Assembly (NCBI GenBank): GCA_046328715.1
Contig: JAXLWB010000005.1
Span: forward strand, 186,001 to 250,000
Reading direction: 5' to 3'
Source: JAXLWB01 sp046328715
GTDB lineage: Bacteria > Chloroflexota > Anaerolineae > Caldilineales > Caldilineaceae
Length of the DNA stretch: 64,000 nucleotides
Shown: piece by piece, positions 24,163-33,609 of the stretch
How the letters are laid out: each line of letters opens with the position of its first letter
Position numbering within the stretch: the stretch's first letter is position 1
Position numbers and translations under genes: made by a program
The notes under the pieces: model-generated
Database searches by the model: none
Told to the model about the DNA's origin: nothing
The model's input: the letters and a program-made list of their open reading frames with translations, nothing else

Positions 24163-24648
24163 ATGATCAGCAATCAAGACTTTATCCGTATCTTATCGAT
24201 TGAAAACAATCTCATCAACGCCCAAACCAAAGACCTCACCCAGGCCGATACCTTGATTCAGCCGCAGCCGAGTGGCAACTGTATGAACTGGGTGCTGGGT
24301 CATCTGCTTGAGAATCAGATCTCGATGTTGGAGACTCTGGGCAAGGAATCGCCGGTGACCAAGGCGTCGCTCGAACGCTACCAACGTGAGTCCTCCCCTG
24401 TTCAGCAGGACGAGCCTGGTATTTGGCCATTGGAAAGGCTATTGGCGGGGCACCAACAGGTGAATGATGCACTGATTGCCGCCCTCAGTGAAACGAGTGA
24501 GGAGGATTTCGCCCGCCAAATCACGATGGGCGAACGCACGATGACCGTTGGCTGGCGGCTTTTCTTCCTCTATTTCCACTTCACCTATCATGTAGGGCAG
24601 CTAGAGTTGTTACGTCAGTTAGCGGGGAAAACCGATAAATTGATTTGA
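24163..24648 (+). CDS. DinB-like four-helix metal-binding protein
   Basis: This 161-residue protein has the DinB/YfiT layout: GHLLENQ with His47 and a C-terminal FHFTYHVGQLE with His139 and His143, giving the usual His triad for a divalent metal. DinB-family proteins are often thiol- or nucleophile-transferases, such as bacillithiol transferases. The substrate here cannot be told. A TTTAGGAGATACCT site precedes the ATG. It is followed by a HAD phosphatase gene 19 bases downstream. Confidence 0.8.
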   Translation: MISNQDFIRILSIENNLINAQTKDLTQADTLIQPQPSGNCMNWVLGHLLENQISMLETLGKESPVTKASLERYQRESSPVQQDEPGIWPLERLLAGHQQVNDALIAALSETSEEDFARQITMGERTMTVGWRLFFLYFHFTYHVGQLELLRQLAGKTDKLI

Positions 24649-24667
24649 TCATATCGAAAAGATTCCT

Positions 24668-25315
24668 ATGATAGAAGCGATCATTTTTGATTTCGATGGC
24701 ACGATTTTGGAGTCGGAGCGCCCAGACTACCAAGCATGGCATGAGATCTTTCAGATGCATAACACCTCGTTGCCCTTGGCGCTCTGGCAACAACAAATTG
24801 GCACTGTTTCCCACGAGTTTAATCCCTACCAAATTTTGGAAGAGCAGCTTGGACGTACTGTGGATCGGCAGGTGCTCCAACAAGAACGGCGGCAACGTTT
24901 CTTAGCGCTTATGGCGCAAGAAACCATTAAACCGGGTGTGATCGAGGTGATCGAGGCTGCACAACAGGCGGGCATTCAGTTGGGAGTAGCATCGAGTGGC
25001 ACGCGTGATTGGGTAGAAGGCAACTTAATCAAGTTTGACCTGCGCCGCCATTTTCAAGTGGTACGCACCGCAGCCGATGTACAGCGGGTAAAGCCAGATC
25101 CGGAACTCTATCTTAGCGCGCTGGCTGCACTTGGGGTAGAACCGAGCCATGCCTTGGCGATTGAAGACTCGCGCAACGGCATGTTGGCCGCCAAACGCGC
25201 AGGGATGCACTGCTTGGTCGTGCCCAACGAAATGACCTGCACAATGAATTTTGCCGAAGCCGATTGGGTACTCAACTCATTGTATGAATTTCGAATTCAG
25301 CAGAGTTTTTCATAA
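24668..25315 (+). CDS. HAD-family phosphatase, beta-phosphoglucomutase-like
   Basis: This 215-residue HAD hydrolase has motif I IIFDFDGTILESE (Asp8 nucleophile, Asp10), motif II near LGVASSGTRDW, a Lys in RVKPDPELY and motif III/IV IEDSRNGMLAAKRAG. A helical cap (about 15-85) places it with beta-phosphoglucomutase or phosphatases of small sugar phosphates. The substrate is not deducible. It probably shares a transcript with the DinB-like gene before it. Confidence 0.85.
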   Translation: MIEAIIFDFDGTILESERPDYQAWHEIFQMHNTSLPLALWQQQIGTVSHEFNPYQILEEQLGRTVDRQVLQQERRQRFLALMAQETIKPGVIEVIEAAQQAGIQLGVASSGTRDWVEGNLIKFDLRRHFQVVRTAADVQRVKPDPELYLSALAALGVEPSHALAIEDSRNGMLAAKRAGMHCLVVPNEMTCTMNFAEADWVLNSLYEFRIQQSFS

Positions 25316-25389
25316 ATGCAAATGAATTCCTTGCTACCTTCCGGTTGCCCACAGATCTCGATGGACGACAATCCATAGGAAATAATCCA

Positions 25390-26175
25390 ATGCAAATTCC
25401 TGATTTTTCACGTTCTTTTCTAACCTTTCGCATCGACCTCCAGAAGCAGCCAGCGATTACGGTCTCGGCCAAACCGCCTTTTACCCTGAACAATGCACGC
25501 ATTCTGTTGGAAGCGCGCTGCCTGATCCAGGATCGCCAGACGGGTGTTACTACTGAGTATGTCTTGGGTGCTGCATGCAAATCGGAACAAGTCGGTGTGC
25601 CAGCCGACATCTGGCATCAGCCAAATGCCGACTTCTGTTGTATTCTCTCACAGGAAGATTTTCTGACCATCAAAAGCTGGGATAAGAACAATAAAGGGGT
25701 GATGTTCTATCCACCCTCACGCGGCCCACAGCCGGAGCGTCAACTGGGCAAGGTTGTAGAGGCTTTTGATCGGGTCAAAATCAACCTGCGGATGGTCGAG
25801 GGTGAACTCTTACCAAACGTAGATGCCATTGTCCAAGCGACGCTTGCAGATGAATTGCTGCTGGGGCGTATCGAGTTCAGCGCGCTCGACCGCTATGCTG
25901 TCACTCTCGACTTCCCGATCAAGACGATCAATGCCAGCGAGCGCGACCAGATATATCAGACCGATACGGGGCCGATCCTCTTCCCCGATTTCTCAACGCC
26001 GTTTGATACTATCATGGAAACTTTCCAACTGGCTTTTGTCGCCTACAATTCCCCAGACTGGGCAGAGTTTATTTTGCGTGTACCCACTCCCTTACGTGAA
26101 GATCTTTCGGTCAACCACTATTCTCGAACAGTTCGGCTGACGACGAAAAACGCAATCATTCGGCTCTTGGCATGA
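25390..26175 (+). CDS. Unknown conserved-looking protein, first gene of a coupled set
   Basis: This 261-residue soluble protein is not recognised. It seems to have beta-rich halves with similar themes (IPDFSRSFLTFRIDL near the start, ILFPDFSTPFDTIMETF later), perhaps an internal duplication. The ATG at 25390 is preferred over an earlier one because AGGAAA lies just upstream. Its stop overlaps the start of the alpha/beta hydrolase gene (ATGA), so they are co-translated. Confidence 0.65.
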   Translation: MQIPDFSRSFLTFRIDLQKQPAITVSAKPPFTLNNARILLEARCLIQDRQTGVTTEYVLGAACKSEQVGVPADIWHQPNADFCCILSQEDFLTIKSWDKNNKGVMFYPPSRGPQPERQLGKVVEAFDRVKINLRMVEGELLPNVDAIVQATLADELLLGRIEFSALDRYAVTLDFPIKTINASERDQIYQTDTGPILFPDFSTPFDTIMETFQLAFVAYNSPDWAEFILRVPTPLREDLSVNHYSRTVRLTTKNAIIRLLA

Positions 26176-26981
26176 CGACAGTTTCTAATCTGATCTCCAT
26201 TTCACCCGGAATCGATCTCTACTATGAACAGCACGGGCAGGGTGTCCCAGCTTTAGTTTTTGTGCATGGTGGCGGTGGATGGGCAGACCATTGGCAATTG
26301 CAACTTCCCTATTTTGCAGCCCTCACAACGGTAATAGCCTATGACCTGCGTGGGCATGGCCGTTCCAGTGTACCCGTTGGACGCTATTCGATTGAAACCT
26401 TTGCCGAAGAGTTGCATAGCTTACTCAGCCAATTGCAAATCGAACGCCCCATTCTGGTTGGGCATAGTCTGGGTGGTACGATTGCACTTCGCTACGCCTT
26501 CGACTTTCCCGATCATGTGGCTGGGATTGCCATTCTCGATTCCGGCTGTAGCAGCGCTCCCGTCAGTCGCCATGCTTACCGCGAACTGGTGCTGGCGCGG
26601 GCGCAGGATTTTGCCCAGGCACAGGCGAGCTTGCAACGCTATAACAGTTCGCCCGATAGTGGTCGGGCGACTTTTGTGCAACGTATTTTGGCAGAAACAC
26701 CCGCGCCACCTCCTGAAGTGATCAATCCTACGCATTTTGGCATTCTGACCCACAACAATGCGGCTGCGGCTTCCTTTGTCACCTGCCCGGTACTGGTGCT
26801 GGGCGCAACGGATATGGAGTATTGGTCCAGTATCCAAAGCTGGATCGACTACGTTCCCCACGCCCAACTGATCGGCATTGCTCGCAGTGGTCACTATCTG
26901 ATGTTGGAGCAACCCGAGCTTGTCAACGCTGCCTTAGAAGAATTTTGGCACAGCGTTGTAAAAGAGGAGCAGAGCCAATGA
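26172..26981 (+). CDS. Alpha/beta hydrolase
   Basis: This 269-residue protein has the alpha/beta hydrolase fold: oxyanion loop VHGGGGW, nucleophile elbow GHSLGG with Ser99, and a catalytic His in ARSGHYLMLEQP near the end. The substrate could be an ester, lactone or amide. The gene overlaps both neighbours by 4 bases (ATGA), between an unknown gene and a PhyH-type dioxygenase gene, suggesting a small catabolic operon with the glycosidase-like protein downstream. Confidence 0.85.
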   Translation: MTTVSNLISISPGIDLYYEQHGQGVPALVFVHGGGGWADHWQLQLPYFAALTTVIAYDLRGHGRSSVPVGRYSIETFAEELHSLLSQLQIERPILVGHSLGGTIALRYAFDFPDHVAGIAILDSGCSSAPVSRHAYRELVLARAQDFAQAQASLQRYNSSPDSGRATFVQRILAETPAPPPEVINPTHFGILTHNNAAAASFVTCPVLVLGATDMEYWSSIQSWIDYVPHAQLIGIARSGHYLMLEQPELVNAALEEFWHSVVKEEQSQ

Positions 26982-27769
26982 ACGATTTGTTCACCCGTAT
27001 GAAACTGGACGGCTGGTGTGTGGTCGAAAATGTGATTCCAGCCGATGAAGTGGCGATCGTACGCCAGGGAGTGTTGACCGCCACCGCCCAGCATCGCAAC
27101 CCCAACGCCCCTAAAAACATCGGTCATCTGTCGGGGCTGATCAACTATGATCAATCGGTGGCGCCCTATTTAGCGAATGATCGCTTGTTGACGCTGATCG
27201 AAGGGGTGCTAGGTCCGCATGTGCGCATCTCCTTTACGACGGCGACGATCAATGAACCAGGCAACGCCCGCGGCGGCTGGCATGCCGATTGGCCCTTTAA
27301 CCAACGCAACGCAGCATCCATCCTCGCACCCTATGCCGATCTGCCCATGCACATCACCACAATTTGGATGCTTTCGGACTTTAGCGCAGCTAACGGCGGC
27401 ACGCTCGTAATTTCTGGCAGCCACCACATGCCCAATAACCCAACTGGCGATTGTGGTCTTGCTGAACTGGAACCGTATCCTACCGAAGTCAATGCCTGCG
27501 GCAAGGCGGGGGATGTGCTGGTGATGGACAGCCGACTCTGGCATGCCACTGCCGCTAACCTTACCAACGAACCACGGGCCGCGATTGTCATTCGCTATGC
27601 TCCTTGGTGGCTTGATCTCACTGTCTTACGCCCCGACTCGCTCGCCCGCCAACGCCTGTTGCAAGTGACTGGCAAGGGAGAAAATCAGGTGCCCTTGCTG
27701 CCAGCCAGCGTTTATGCAAAATTACCAGAAACCGTACAGCCGCTCTTTGTCCATTGGCTTGAGCTGTAA
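26978..27769 (+). CDS. Phytanoyl-CoA dioxygenase (PhyH) family protein
   Basis: This 263-residue Fe(II)/2-oxoglutarate dioxygenase has the facial triad visible as GGWHADWP (His102, Asp104) and SRLWHATAAN (His189), with Arg200 as likely 2-oxoglutarate ligand. Members hydroxylate small molecules. The substrate here is unknown. The start at 26978 overlaps the stop of the hydrolase gene. The product is followed 11 bases later by the glycosidase-like gene. Confidence 0.85.
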   Translation: MNDLFTRMKLDGWCVVENVIPADEVAIVRQGVLTATAQHRNPNAPKNIGHLSGLINYDQSVAPYLANDRLLTLIEGVLGPHVRISFTTATINEPGNARGGWHADWPFNQRNAASILAPYADLPMHITTIWMLSDFSAANGGTLVISGSHHMPNNPTGDCGLAELEPYPTEVNACGKAGDVLVMDSRLWHATAANLTNEPRAAIVIRYAPWWLDLTVLRPDSLARQRLLQVTGKGENQVPLLPASVYAKLPETVQPLFVHWLEL

Positions 27770-27780
27770 AGGAGAGATTC

Positions 27781-29280
27781 ATGTTACTGATTACGGTTGA
27801 CTGCGATGATGTGCTGTCGTGCAGCGATTACGTACAGTTGGCGCCAATTGCCGATGCGATTTGTGCCGCTCGTCCCGACATCTTTTCGATGGATGTGGCT
27901 GACAATGATCGCTGCCATTATCCTTCGGTTGCGGGTACAACCACCACGGGCGTGCCGATGGATGCGCTTTTGGCCGCAGGCTATGACCCCTACGGCATCA
28001 TCATAAAACGGCTGAAAGCAGCGGGGATTCAAGTGGTACCCAACTTCCGTTTGAACGATCATCATGGCGCGCCCAATATGTGGACGCCCTGGGAACGGGA
28101 GCATAAGAATTGGTCACTCGGCAAAGATACGGGTCTCTGGCAGCATTATAAAACACCAGGAGATCGTGCCTGGCGTGAGATCGGTGACTTGCGGCAGATG
28201 GATTATGCCGTTGCTGGTGTGCGGGAACGCCGCTTGGGCATCTTGCGTGAGATTGCCGAACGCTATCCAATCGATGGACTGCAACTCGACTTCGGACGTT
28301 CGGCTCCTTACCTTTCCGAGCCAAAGCGCGCCAATTCTGTGCACATGACTCAGTTTATGCGCGACGTGCGCACGATGTTGGACGAAGTGGGTCGCCGACG
28401 CGGCCAACCACTGATGCTCGCCGCCGCACTGCCTTGGGATATCGCCTATTGCACGGCTGAGGGTCTGAATGTCAAAGCGTGGATCGATGAAGGTTTGCTC
28501 TCCTACGTTGCACCGGGCGAATGGTTTTATGTGGATTTTAACATTCCCTACAGTGATTGGACGGCGTTGACCCAGGGTAGCAACTGCAAAGTCTATCCCA
28601 TGTTGATGTCGAATGTGACACCTACAGCAGCCATTAACGAAGACAAGCGGGTTTGGTTGGGCGATGGCTATCAACAGTTCGACCTGCCCAAGATCGAAGC
28701 ACTTGTGGAAAGCGCCTACAACCAGGGCGTCGATGGTATCATGTTCTACAATTTCTATGTGCGTGCCTTTGGCAAGGATGCCTACCCGCTCCTGCGCGAT
28801 TGGATTGACCCTGCCCAAATTGCAAGCAGACCACGCCACTATTATTACTCCCGCCGTCTCAAATATCTGCCTACTGAATATTACTCGTTTGGCTTGCCCG
28901 ATGGCTATGCCCCCGGTGAAGTGGAGGCATTTACACCCTTCTCGCTCGATAAAACTAGCGATGAAGTGACATATACGTTGCTTTTTGGCAGCGAAATGAG
29001 TGACATGCAAGCAGCGTTTCAATTCAAATTGCGCGACCTCGGTGATGGCGACCGTGTGCTCGTACACCTCAACGGTCAGGAGATTGCCCCGGATCGAGTT
29101 GAATTCCGGCCGTGTCAGCCACCAAACGAGCCAGCTTTTCGCTACGCGCTTTGGCAGGCTGCACTTGGCGCACCACCGTTGATGATGGGTGAAAATCGCC
29201 TAACCGTCACATTGGGTAAGCGTGATGCTACCCGCGTGAAGGCCATTCAGGTTGGCGAGTTCGAACTGTCACTGCCATGA
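27781..29280 (+). CDS. Glycoside-hydrolase-like TIM-barrel protein
   Basis: This 499-residue cytoplasmic protein (no signal) looks like a TIM-barrel of the GH10-like/DUF4015-like type: ITVDCDDVL at strand 1, IDGLQLDFGRS near residue 165, VAPGEWFYVDFN and GVDGIMFYNFYV, followed by a C-terminal beta-sandwich (about 370-499). A retained Asp/Glu pair could be catalytic, but the family match is from memory and not certain. A GGAG site precedes the ATG. It is the last gene of the plus-strand set and may act on an oligosaccharide brought in by the ABC system across the terminator region. Confidence 0.6.
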   Translation: MLLITVDCDDVLSCSDYVQLAPIADAICAARPDIFSMDVADNDRCHYPSVAGTTTTGVPMDALLAAGYDPYGIIIKRLKAAGIQVVPNFRLNDHHGAPNMWTPWEREHKNWSLGKDTGLWQHYKTPGDRAWREIGDLRQMDYAVAGVRERRLGILREIAERYPIDGLQLDFGRSAPYLSEPKRANSVHMTQFMRDVRTMLDEVGRRRGQPLMLAAALPWDIAYCTAEGLNVKAWIDEGLLSYVAPGEWFYVDFNIPYSDWTALTQGSNCKVYPMLMSNVTPTAAINEDKRVWLGDGYQQFDLPKIEALVESAYNQGVDGIMFYNFYVRAFGKDAYPLLRDWIDPAQIASRPRHYYYSRRLKYLPTEYYSFGLPDGYAPGEVEAFTPFSLDKTSDEVTYTLLFGSEMSDMQAAFQFKLRDLGDGDRVLVHLNGQEIAPDRVEFRPCQPPNEPAFRYALWQAALGAPPLMMGENRLTVTLGKRDATRVKAIQVGEFELSLP

Positions 29281-29378
29281 AGTTAAGCATGTTCAAAGGA
29301 CGGAGTAGGCATTCTCTAATGCCGGATTTTATCGAATAAGTCGCATTAGAGGATGCCCCTCCTCCTTCTCCTTAACTT
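29280..29378. terminator. Long imperfect bidirectional hairpin
   Basis: AAGTTAAG and CTTAACTT close a stem that continues with GGACGGAG/CTCCTCC and GGCATTCTCTAATGC/GCATTAGAGGATGCC. It lies just after the stop of the plus-strand glycosidase-like gene and faces the end of the minus-strand oxidoreductase gene, so it probably ends both transcripts. Confidence 0.6.
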
Positions 29379-29400
29379 AATACAGCATAAATTAAATTTC

Positions 29401-29498
29401 TTGATACGAGCCAGACGGGCACAAGATGCGGCGGAATAACGGATTTACTTCGAGATAAGACGCTACCGCCGCACCTCATGCCCCTACTACAATATCAA
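29401..29498. terminator. Second imperfect hairpin between convergent genes
   Basis: TTGATA at 29401 pairs with TATCAA at 29493, and inside GGGCACAAGATGCGGCGG pairs with CCGCCGCACCTCATGCCC across a 32-base loop. With the preceding hairpin it fills the 265-base convergent gap. Confidence 0.5.
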
Positions 29499-29545
29499 AG
29501 GGCTTTATTTACAGTGTACTTAATGGCACACGCCCCTTGTCACCC

Positions 29546-30622
29546 TTATCGATTTTGATATGTATTGATCAGATCAATGATCAGTTTAATATCATCGCGC
29601 GCCGATTCAACAGGTGTACGGCAGGCAGCGCCCTTGCGCACGCAATCATAGAAGTGGCGAATTTCACGGCTAAAGGCGCTCTCCCAATCGATCTTGGGTT
29701 CTTTTTTATAGTGGACACCTTCGCTGTCAATCCCCTGCACAGTCACGATTGCCAACATGCCGCGCGGCGCAAAACCCGTGGGGTAAGCGACCAATACGCG
29801 TTTGTCATCACCATAGACTTCGAGCGTTTCATGAAAGTCCCACAAATCGGGTAGATCGATCCAACTGGCGATGCAGCGTGAACCATTGGCATATTCCAGG
29901 TTCATGGTGACAGCACGCCCGTTAAACCAGATATCGCTGCTGTGGATCCTGGTTGGCACGCCCAAGGCCGTGCGCATGGTATAGATGTCGTGGATCATGC
30001 TGCCGGAAAGCAGATAAAAAGCACTTTCCACCTCGGGTGGAACATCGCCAATTGCCTGTTGCCGTTCGGCAATCCGTGCTATGTGCGTGGCCTCCATCAC
30101 ATCCGCTGGAACGTCGTTGAAGCGTTGAATGTCAAACTGGCGCATGTGCAGGTCATTGTTGGGATGGAGATGATTGACCTGCACAAAGCGAATGTTCTGC
30201 ATGGTTGCAATTTCACGGCGCGCATATTCGTAGGCCGGATCGTAGACCTTCATGTAACCTGCCTGCCCGACCACACCTGCCCGTTGGCGCGCTGCGGAGA
30301 TCGCATCGATGGCTTCCAGCGAAAAACAGAGTGGCTTTTCGATAAAGAGATGTTTGCCAGCGTTGAGTGCTGCCAGTGCCACCTCAGTTTTGGGGTCAGT
30401 TTGGCAGAGTAAGACTGCCTCAATATCACTAGCGAGCAAGTCCCGATAGTCGGTGAAATGATGGGCCACGTTGAACTTCTTCGCCACAAAAGCGGAAGCC
30501 CCCGCCGATACATCACAAACTGCGTTGACCGTGAAAAGTTCAGGTAAATCATGCAAGTTGGGCATGTGATGGACCTGGGAAATGGCCCCACAGCCAACCA
30601 CGCCGATGCGAATTGGATTCAT
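29546..30622 (-). CDS. Gfo/Idh/MocA-family NAD(P)-dependent oxidoreductase
   Basis: This 358-residue protein has an N-terminal Rossmann domain (IRIGVVGCGAIS, then the EKPL motif as FIEKPLCF) and a C-terminal Gfo/Idh/MocA alpha/beta domain. Such enzymes oxidise or reduce sugars, inositols or their derivatives. The start at 30622 has GGAGAAG directly upstream. An ATG 12 bases earlier would use that sequence as coding. It is the last gene of the minus-strand sugar ABC operon, after an aldo/keto reductase gene, which supports a role in sugar catabolism. Confidence 0.85.
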   Translation of the reverse strand: MNPIRIGVVGCGAISQVHHMPNLHDLPELFTVNAVCDVSAGASAFVAKKFNVAHHFTDYRDLLASDIEAVLLCQTDPKTEVALAALNAGKHLFIEKPLCFSLEAIDAISAARQRAGVVGQAGYMKVYDPAYEYARREIATMQNIRFVQVNHLHPNNDLHMRQFDIQRFNDVPADVMEATHIARIAERQQAIGDVPPEVESAFYLLSGSMIHDIYTMRTALGVPTRIHSSDIWFNGRAVTMNLEYANGSRCIASWIDLPDLWDFHETLEVYGDDKRVLVAYPTGFAPRGMLAIVTVQGIDSEGVHYKKEPKIDWESAFSREIRHFYDCVRKGAACRTPVESARDDIKLIIDLINTYQNR

Positions 30623-30673
30623 CTTCTTCTCCATGAGTGGTTTATGATAATGATTGAATGACGAGGCAAGCGA

Positions 30674-31651
30674 TCAAACTATCCCGACGGTGACTTCGCC
30701 CGATACTTCGTCCAGTCTTTGCCTTATCTGAGGATCGAGTGCCCAACCGACGCCGCCGAGGACGTCATTCAGGTGCTCTACTGTATCGGCACCACTGATG
30801 GCCATGGTGATCTCTGGATGGGAAAGTAGCCAGGCTATGGCCAGTTGCGCCGGCGTTTTGCCAACTTCGGCAGCAAGTTCGTGCAGCGTATTGATGGTGT
30901 TCGCAACCGCACCTTGCATCAGTTTGGAATATTGCTCTTGGCGATGGGTTGCCCACAGCGAACCAGGCGGTGGTGGTTGACCCGGTTGATAGGCACCACT
31001 AAGTAGCCCGACCGCAAGTGGACTGTAGACCATGACGCCCAGTCCCCGATCGCGTACCAAGCCAAACATTTCCCGTTCTAGGTGACGATGGAGCAAACTA
31101 TAAGGGTTTTGCACAGCCATAAAAGGCATCGTGTTCAATTTGTCCGCCAGCCAGAGCCCACGACAGACCTGCCAGGCCGCAAAGTTGCAGCAACCGACGT
31201 AGCGCGCCTTGCCACTGCGTACGATGTCGTCCAGTGCCCGGATTGTCTCCTCCAGTGGCGTTGTTGCATCATAAGCGTGGATCAAATAGAGGTCCACGTG
31301 GTCTGTGTCAAGTCGTTTCAACGAACGATCAATCTCGCGCAGCATGGTATAGCGTGACAGTCCCTGATCGTTAGGTCCTGTGCCGATTCGCCCAGCTACC
31401 TTGGTGGTAATAAAAAGGTCGTCACGTTTGCCTTTGATCGCTTTCCCCAGAATCACCTCGGCCTGACCGATATTGCGTCGATCGTCCAAGGTCCCGTAGA
31501 TATTGGCGCAATCAAAGACATTAATGCCACGATCAATGGCGTATTCGATCAGACGTTGTGCCGCCGCTTCATCGGCCTGGCCACGTAACCCAAGCCCTAA
31601 CGCCAGGCGACTTACCTTGACACCTGCGTTACCAAAGTTGATGTAGTCCAT
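30674..31651 (-). CDS. Aldo/keto reductase
   Basis: This 325-residue TIM-barrel NADP-dependent oxidoreductase has catalytic elements of the family: INVFDCANIYG (Asp and Tyr), the Lys in FITTKVAGR, DLYLIHAYD (His) and QLAIAWLLSHPEITMAISGA near the cofactor site. It most resembles AKR11/AKR12-like proteins used in sugar and ketone reduction. It lies 10 bases after the second permease gene of the sugar ABC operon, so its substrate is probably derived from the imported sugar. Confidence 0.87.
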   Translation of the reverse strand: MDYINFGNAGVKVSRLALGLGLRGQADEAAAQRLIEYAIDRGINVFDCANIYGTLDDRRNIGQAEVILGKAIKGKRDDLFITTKVAGRIGTGPNDQGLSRYTMLREIDRSLKRLDTDHVDLYLIHAYDATTPLEETIRALDDIVRSGKARYVGCCNFAAWQVCRGLWLADKLNTMPFMAVQNPYSLLHRHLEREMFGLVRDRGLGVMVYSPLAVGLLSGAYQPGQPPPPGSLWATHRQEQYSKLMQGAVANTINTLHELAAEVGKTPAQLAIAWLLSHPEITMAISGADTVEHLNDVLGGVGWALDPQIRQRLDEVSGEVTVGIV

Positions 31652-31661
31652 ATCAGCGTGA

Positions 31662-32516
31662 TTATCCCTTCAATGCGCCAAAGGTGAGGCCACCCGTAAT
31701 ATATTTCTCCAACGCCATCCCGGCAATCAAGACCGGAATCACGCTGACGAGGGCAATTGCGCTCATGTTCCACCATTCGGTGTAGCCAGTTTGGCTGATC
31801 TGCATCTGCATAAAGAGTGGGATCGTAATCGAAGTGCGGAAGGAGAGCGTCAGCGCCACCAAATATTCATTCCACGCTCCGATCAAACAGAGTACAAAGA
31901 CTGCCACTAATCCCGGCGCAGCCAAGGGCATAGCGATGCGAAAGATCACAACCAAACGTGAAGCACCATCGATCATAGCGCTCTCTTCGATCTCAACCGG
32001 CAAGCTCTCAAAAAAGTCGCGCATCACCCATACCACAAATGGCACAGCGCCGCTAGCATAGACGATGATCAGCGCAGTCCGTGTATCCAACAAATGAAGC
32101 TCGCGGAACATCACCAAAAACGCCAGGATAAAGAGCGCGCCTGGAAACATACGTTGTGACATAAAGGCGAGTACAATCGATTCGTTGTGGCGGCCAAAGC
32201 GAAAACGTGCCAGCGCGTACCCAGCCATGGAACCAATGAGCAAAGCAAAGATCGAGGAGACAAATGCCACAATCAAACTGTTGCCGAAGGGTCCCATAAA
32301 CCAAGCCAGGCGCTCGACGAAAAGATAACGCCAAGCCTGTAGCGTGGGCTCGAAGTCAACAAAGGGCAGATAACGTGACTTGACGGCGAAGTCAATTTGG
32401 GATTTGAACGATGCAATCACCACCCAATAGATGGGGAAAAAAAGGATGAGCGACCAGAGGATTAAGACCGCATACGAGATGACATTCGTAAATCGCTTGC
32501 GTGCTTGGATACCCAT
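31662..32516 (-). CDS. Carbohydrate ABC transporter permease (MalG type)
   Basis: This 284-residue permease has six membrane segments and the cytoplasmic EAA loop as ESAMIDGASRLVVIFRIAMP. It follows the MalF-type gene and pairs with it to form the import channel. No ATP-binding subunit gene is present in the cluster. In many Chloroflexota and Firmicutes one shared MsmK/UgpC-type ATPase encoded elsewhere serves several importers, so that is likely here. Confidence 0.9.
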   Translation of the reverse strand: MGIQARKRFTNVISYAVLILWSLILFFPIYWVVIASFKSQIDFAVKSRYLPFVDFEPTLQAWRYLFVERLAWFMGPFGNSLIVAFVSSIFALLIGSMAGYALARFRFGRHNESIVLAFMSQRMFPGALFILAFLVMFRELHLLDTRTALIIVYASGAVPFVVWVMRDFFESLPVEIEESAMIDGASRLVVIFRIAMPLAAPGLVAVFVLCLIGAWNEYLVALTLSFRTSITIPLFMQMQISQTGYTEWWNMSAIALVSVIPVLIAGMALEKYITGGLTFGALKG

Positions 32517-32537
32517 AGAGATGATTCCTTCAATAAC

Positions 32538-32563
32538 AACAGTGGAACAGTAGGACAGTGAGA
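32538..32563. repeat. Octamer half-array, CAGTAGGA family
   Basis: CAGT recurs at 32540, 32548 and 32556, an exact 8-base period, with the same unit as the arrays at 24044 and 58414. It lies between the two permease genes, without a clear inverted partner. Confidence 0.6.
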
Positions 32564-32579
32564 CGATCTCTCTGCTGAC

Positions 32580-33527
32580 CTAACCACGTTTGATCGAGCG
32601 GCGTGACATAAACAAGAACGCCCCACCAAAGACCAGCATGATCACAAGCAAGAGGTAGGCTTGACTGCTGCCCAATGCTAGGTCACCGCCTTTGACACCG
32701 GCGCGATAGATGGCAACCGTGACCGTTTCTGTCGCTTGCCCAGGACCGCCGCCGGTTAGCACCATGATAATATCGGCCACTTTGAAGGCATCGATGGCAC
32801 GAATCAGCAGCGCAGTAACCATGATCGGTACGAGCAGCGGGAGCGTAATGTACCAGTAGCCTTGCCAGGCACTCGCGCCATCTACGCGCGCTGCCTCGTG
32901 CAAATCTGGCGGAATCCCCTGAAGACCCGCCATGATCATCAGGATCATGAACGAACTCCATTGCCACACGTCCACAATGATCAGCGTTATCATCGCCCAG
33001 GTTGGATGGGTGAACCAAGGAATCCCTTTGAAACCTAGAGCGCGCAGTCCTTCATTGATCGGACCAATGTCCTCGGCAAACAACATCCGTCCGACGACAA
33101 AGGAGACCACTACCGGGCTGATCATCATGGGCATCAAAAACCAGGTGCGGAAAAATTTACGCCCCACTGTCACGTTATCCAGACAGACCGCAACAACCAT
33201 GCCGATGATGACTTGCGCCGGTAAAACACCAAGCATGAAGACAACCGTGTTGCGTACAGTACGCCAAAAGGATTCATTTTCAAGCAGCTTCTGGAAGTTT
33301 TTAAGCCCGACAAACTTGGTTTCCACCCCGATCCGAAAGAGGTGCATGTCCGTAAACGCAGCATAGAGCGTCCAGAGTACCGGTCCGATCAACAAAACCA
33401 CAACCACAACCACCGCTGGCAAAAGCAATATCCAGCGCCAGGTTTTGTCGCGTAGCTCGAAACGCCTCTGCCTTGATGCTTCGGCGCGAATCCGCTCCGG
33501 CGGATTCGCCGTCAAATTGCCAGCCAT
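32580..33527 (-). CDS. Carbohydrate ABC transporter permease (MalF type)
   Basis: This 315-residue permease has an N-terminal cytoplasmic stretch, six membrane segments and the EAA loop EAARVDGASAWQGYWYITLP. The start at 33527 gives MAGNLTANPP, with GAAAGG about 9 bases upstream. The longer reading frame would run into the heptamer array. It lies between the binding protein and MalG-type genes. Confidence 0.9.
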   Translation of the reverse strand: MAGNLTANPPERIRAEASRQRRFELRDKTWRWILLLPAVVVVVVLLIGPVLWTLYAAFTDMHLFRIGVETKFVGLKNFQKLLENESFWRTVRNTVVFMLGVLPAQVIIGMVVAVCLDNVTVGRKFFRTWFLMPMMISPVVVSFVVGRMLFAEDIGPINEGLRALGFKGIPWFTHPTWAMITLIIVDVWQWSSFMILMIMAGLQGIPPDLHEAARVDGASAWQGYWYITLPLLVPIMVTALLIRAIDAFKVADIIMVLTGGGPGQATETVTVAIYRAGVKGGDLALGSSQAYLLLVIMLVFGGAFLFMSRRSIKRG

Positions 33528-33543
33528 GATGGTGCCTTTCAAC

Positions 33544-33605
33544 GAGATATGAAATACGAAATGCAAGTGTCATTCAGCGATTCGTATTTCGTATCTCGTA
33601 TTTTT
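33544..33605. repeat. Facing heptamer arrays
   Basis: Units ATATGAA, ATACGAA and ATGCAAG face TTCGTAT, TTCGTAT and CTCGTAT (7-base period), forming a hairpin followed by a T-run. It lies between the binding protein gene and the permease genes, where a partial terminator would make the binding protein more abundant than the permeases. Confidence 0.65.
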
Positions 33606-33609
33606 ACAG

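Noticed and set aside
28114..29067. A long open frame of 317 codons on the minus strand
   Set aside because: It lies fully antisense to the glycosidase-like gene, which has a ribosome-binding site and recognisable motifs. The antisense protein has a His-rich, unstructured composition typical of shadow frames in GC-rich coding DNA.
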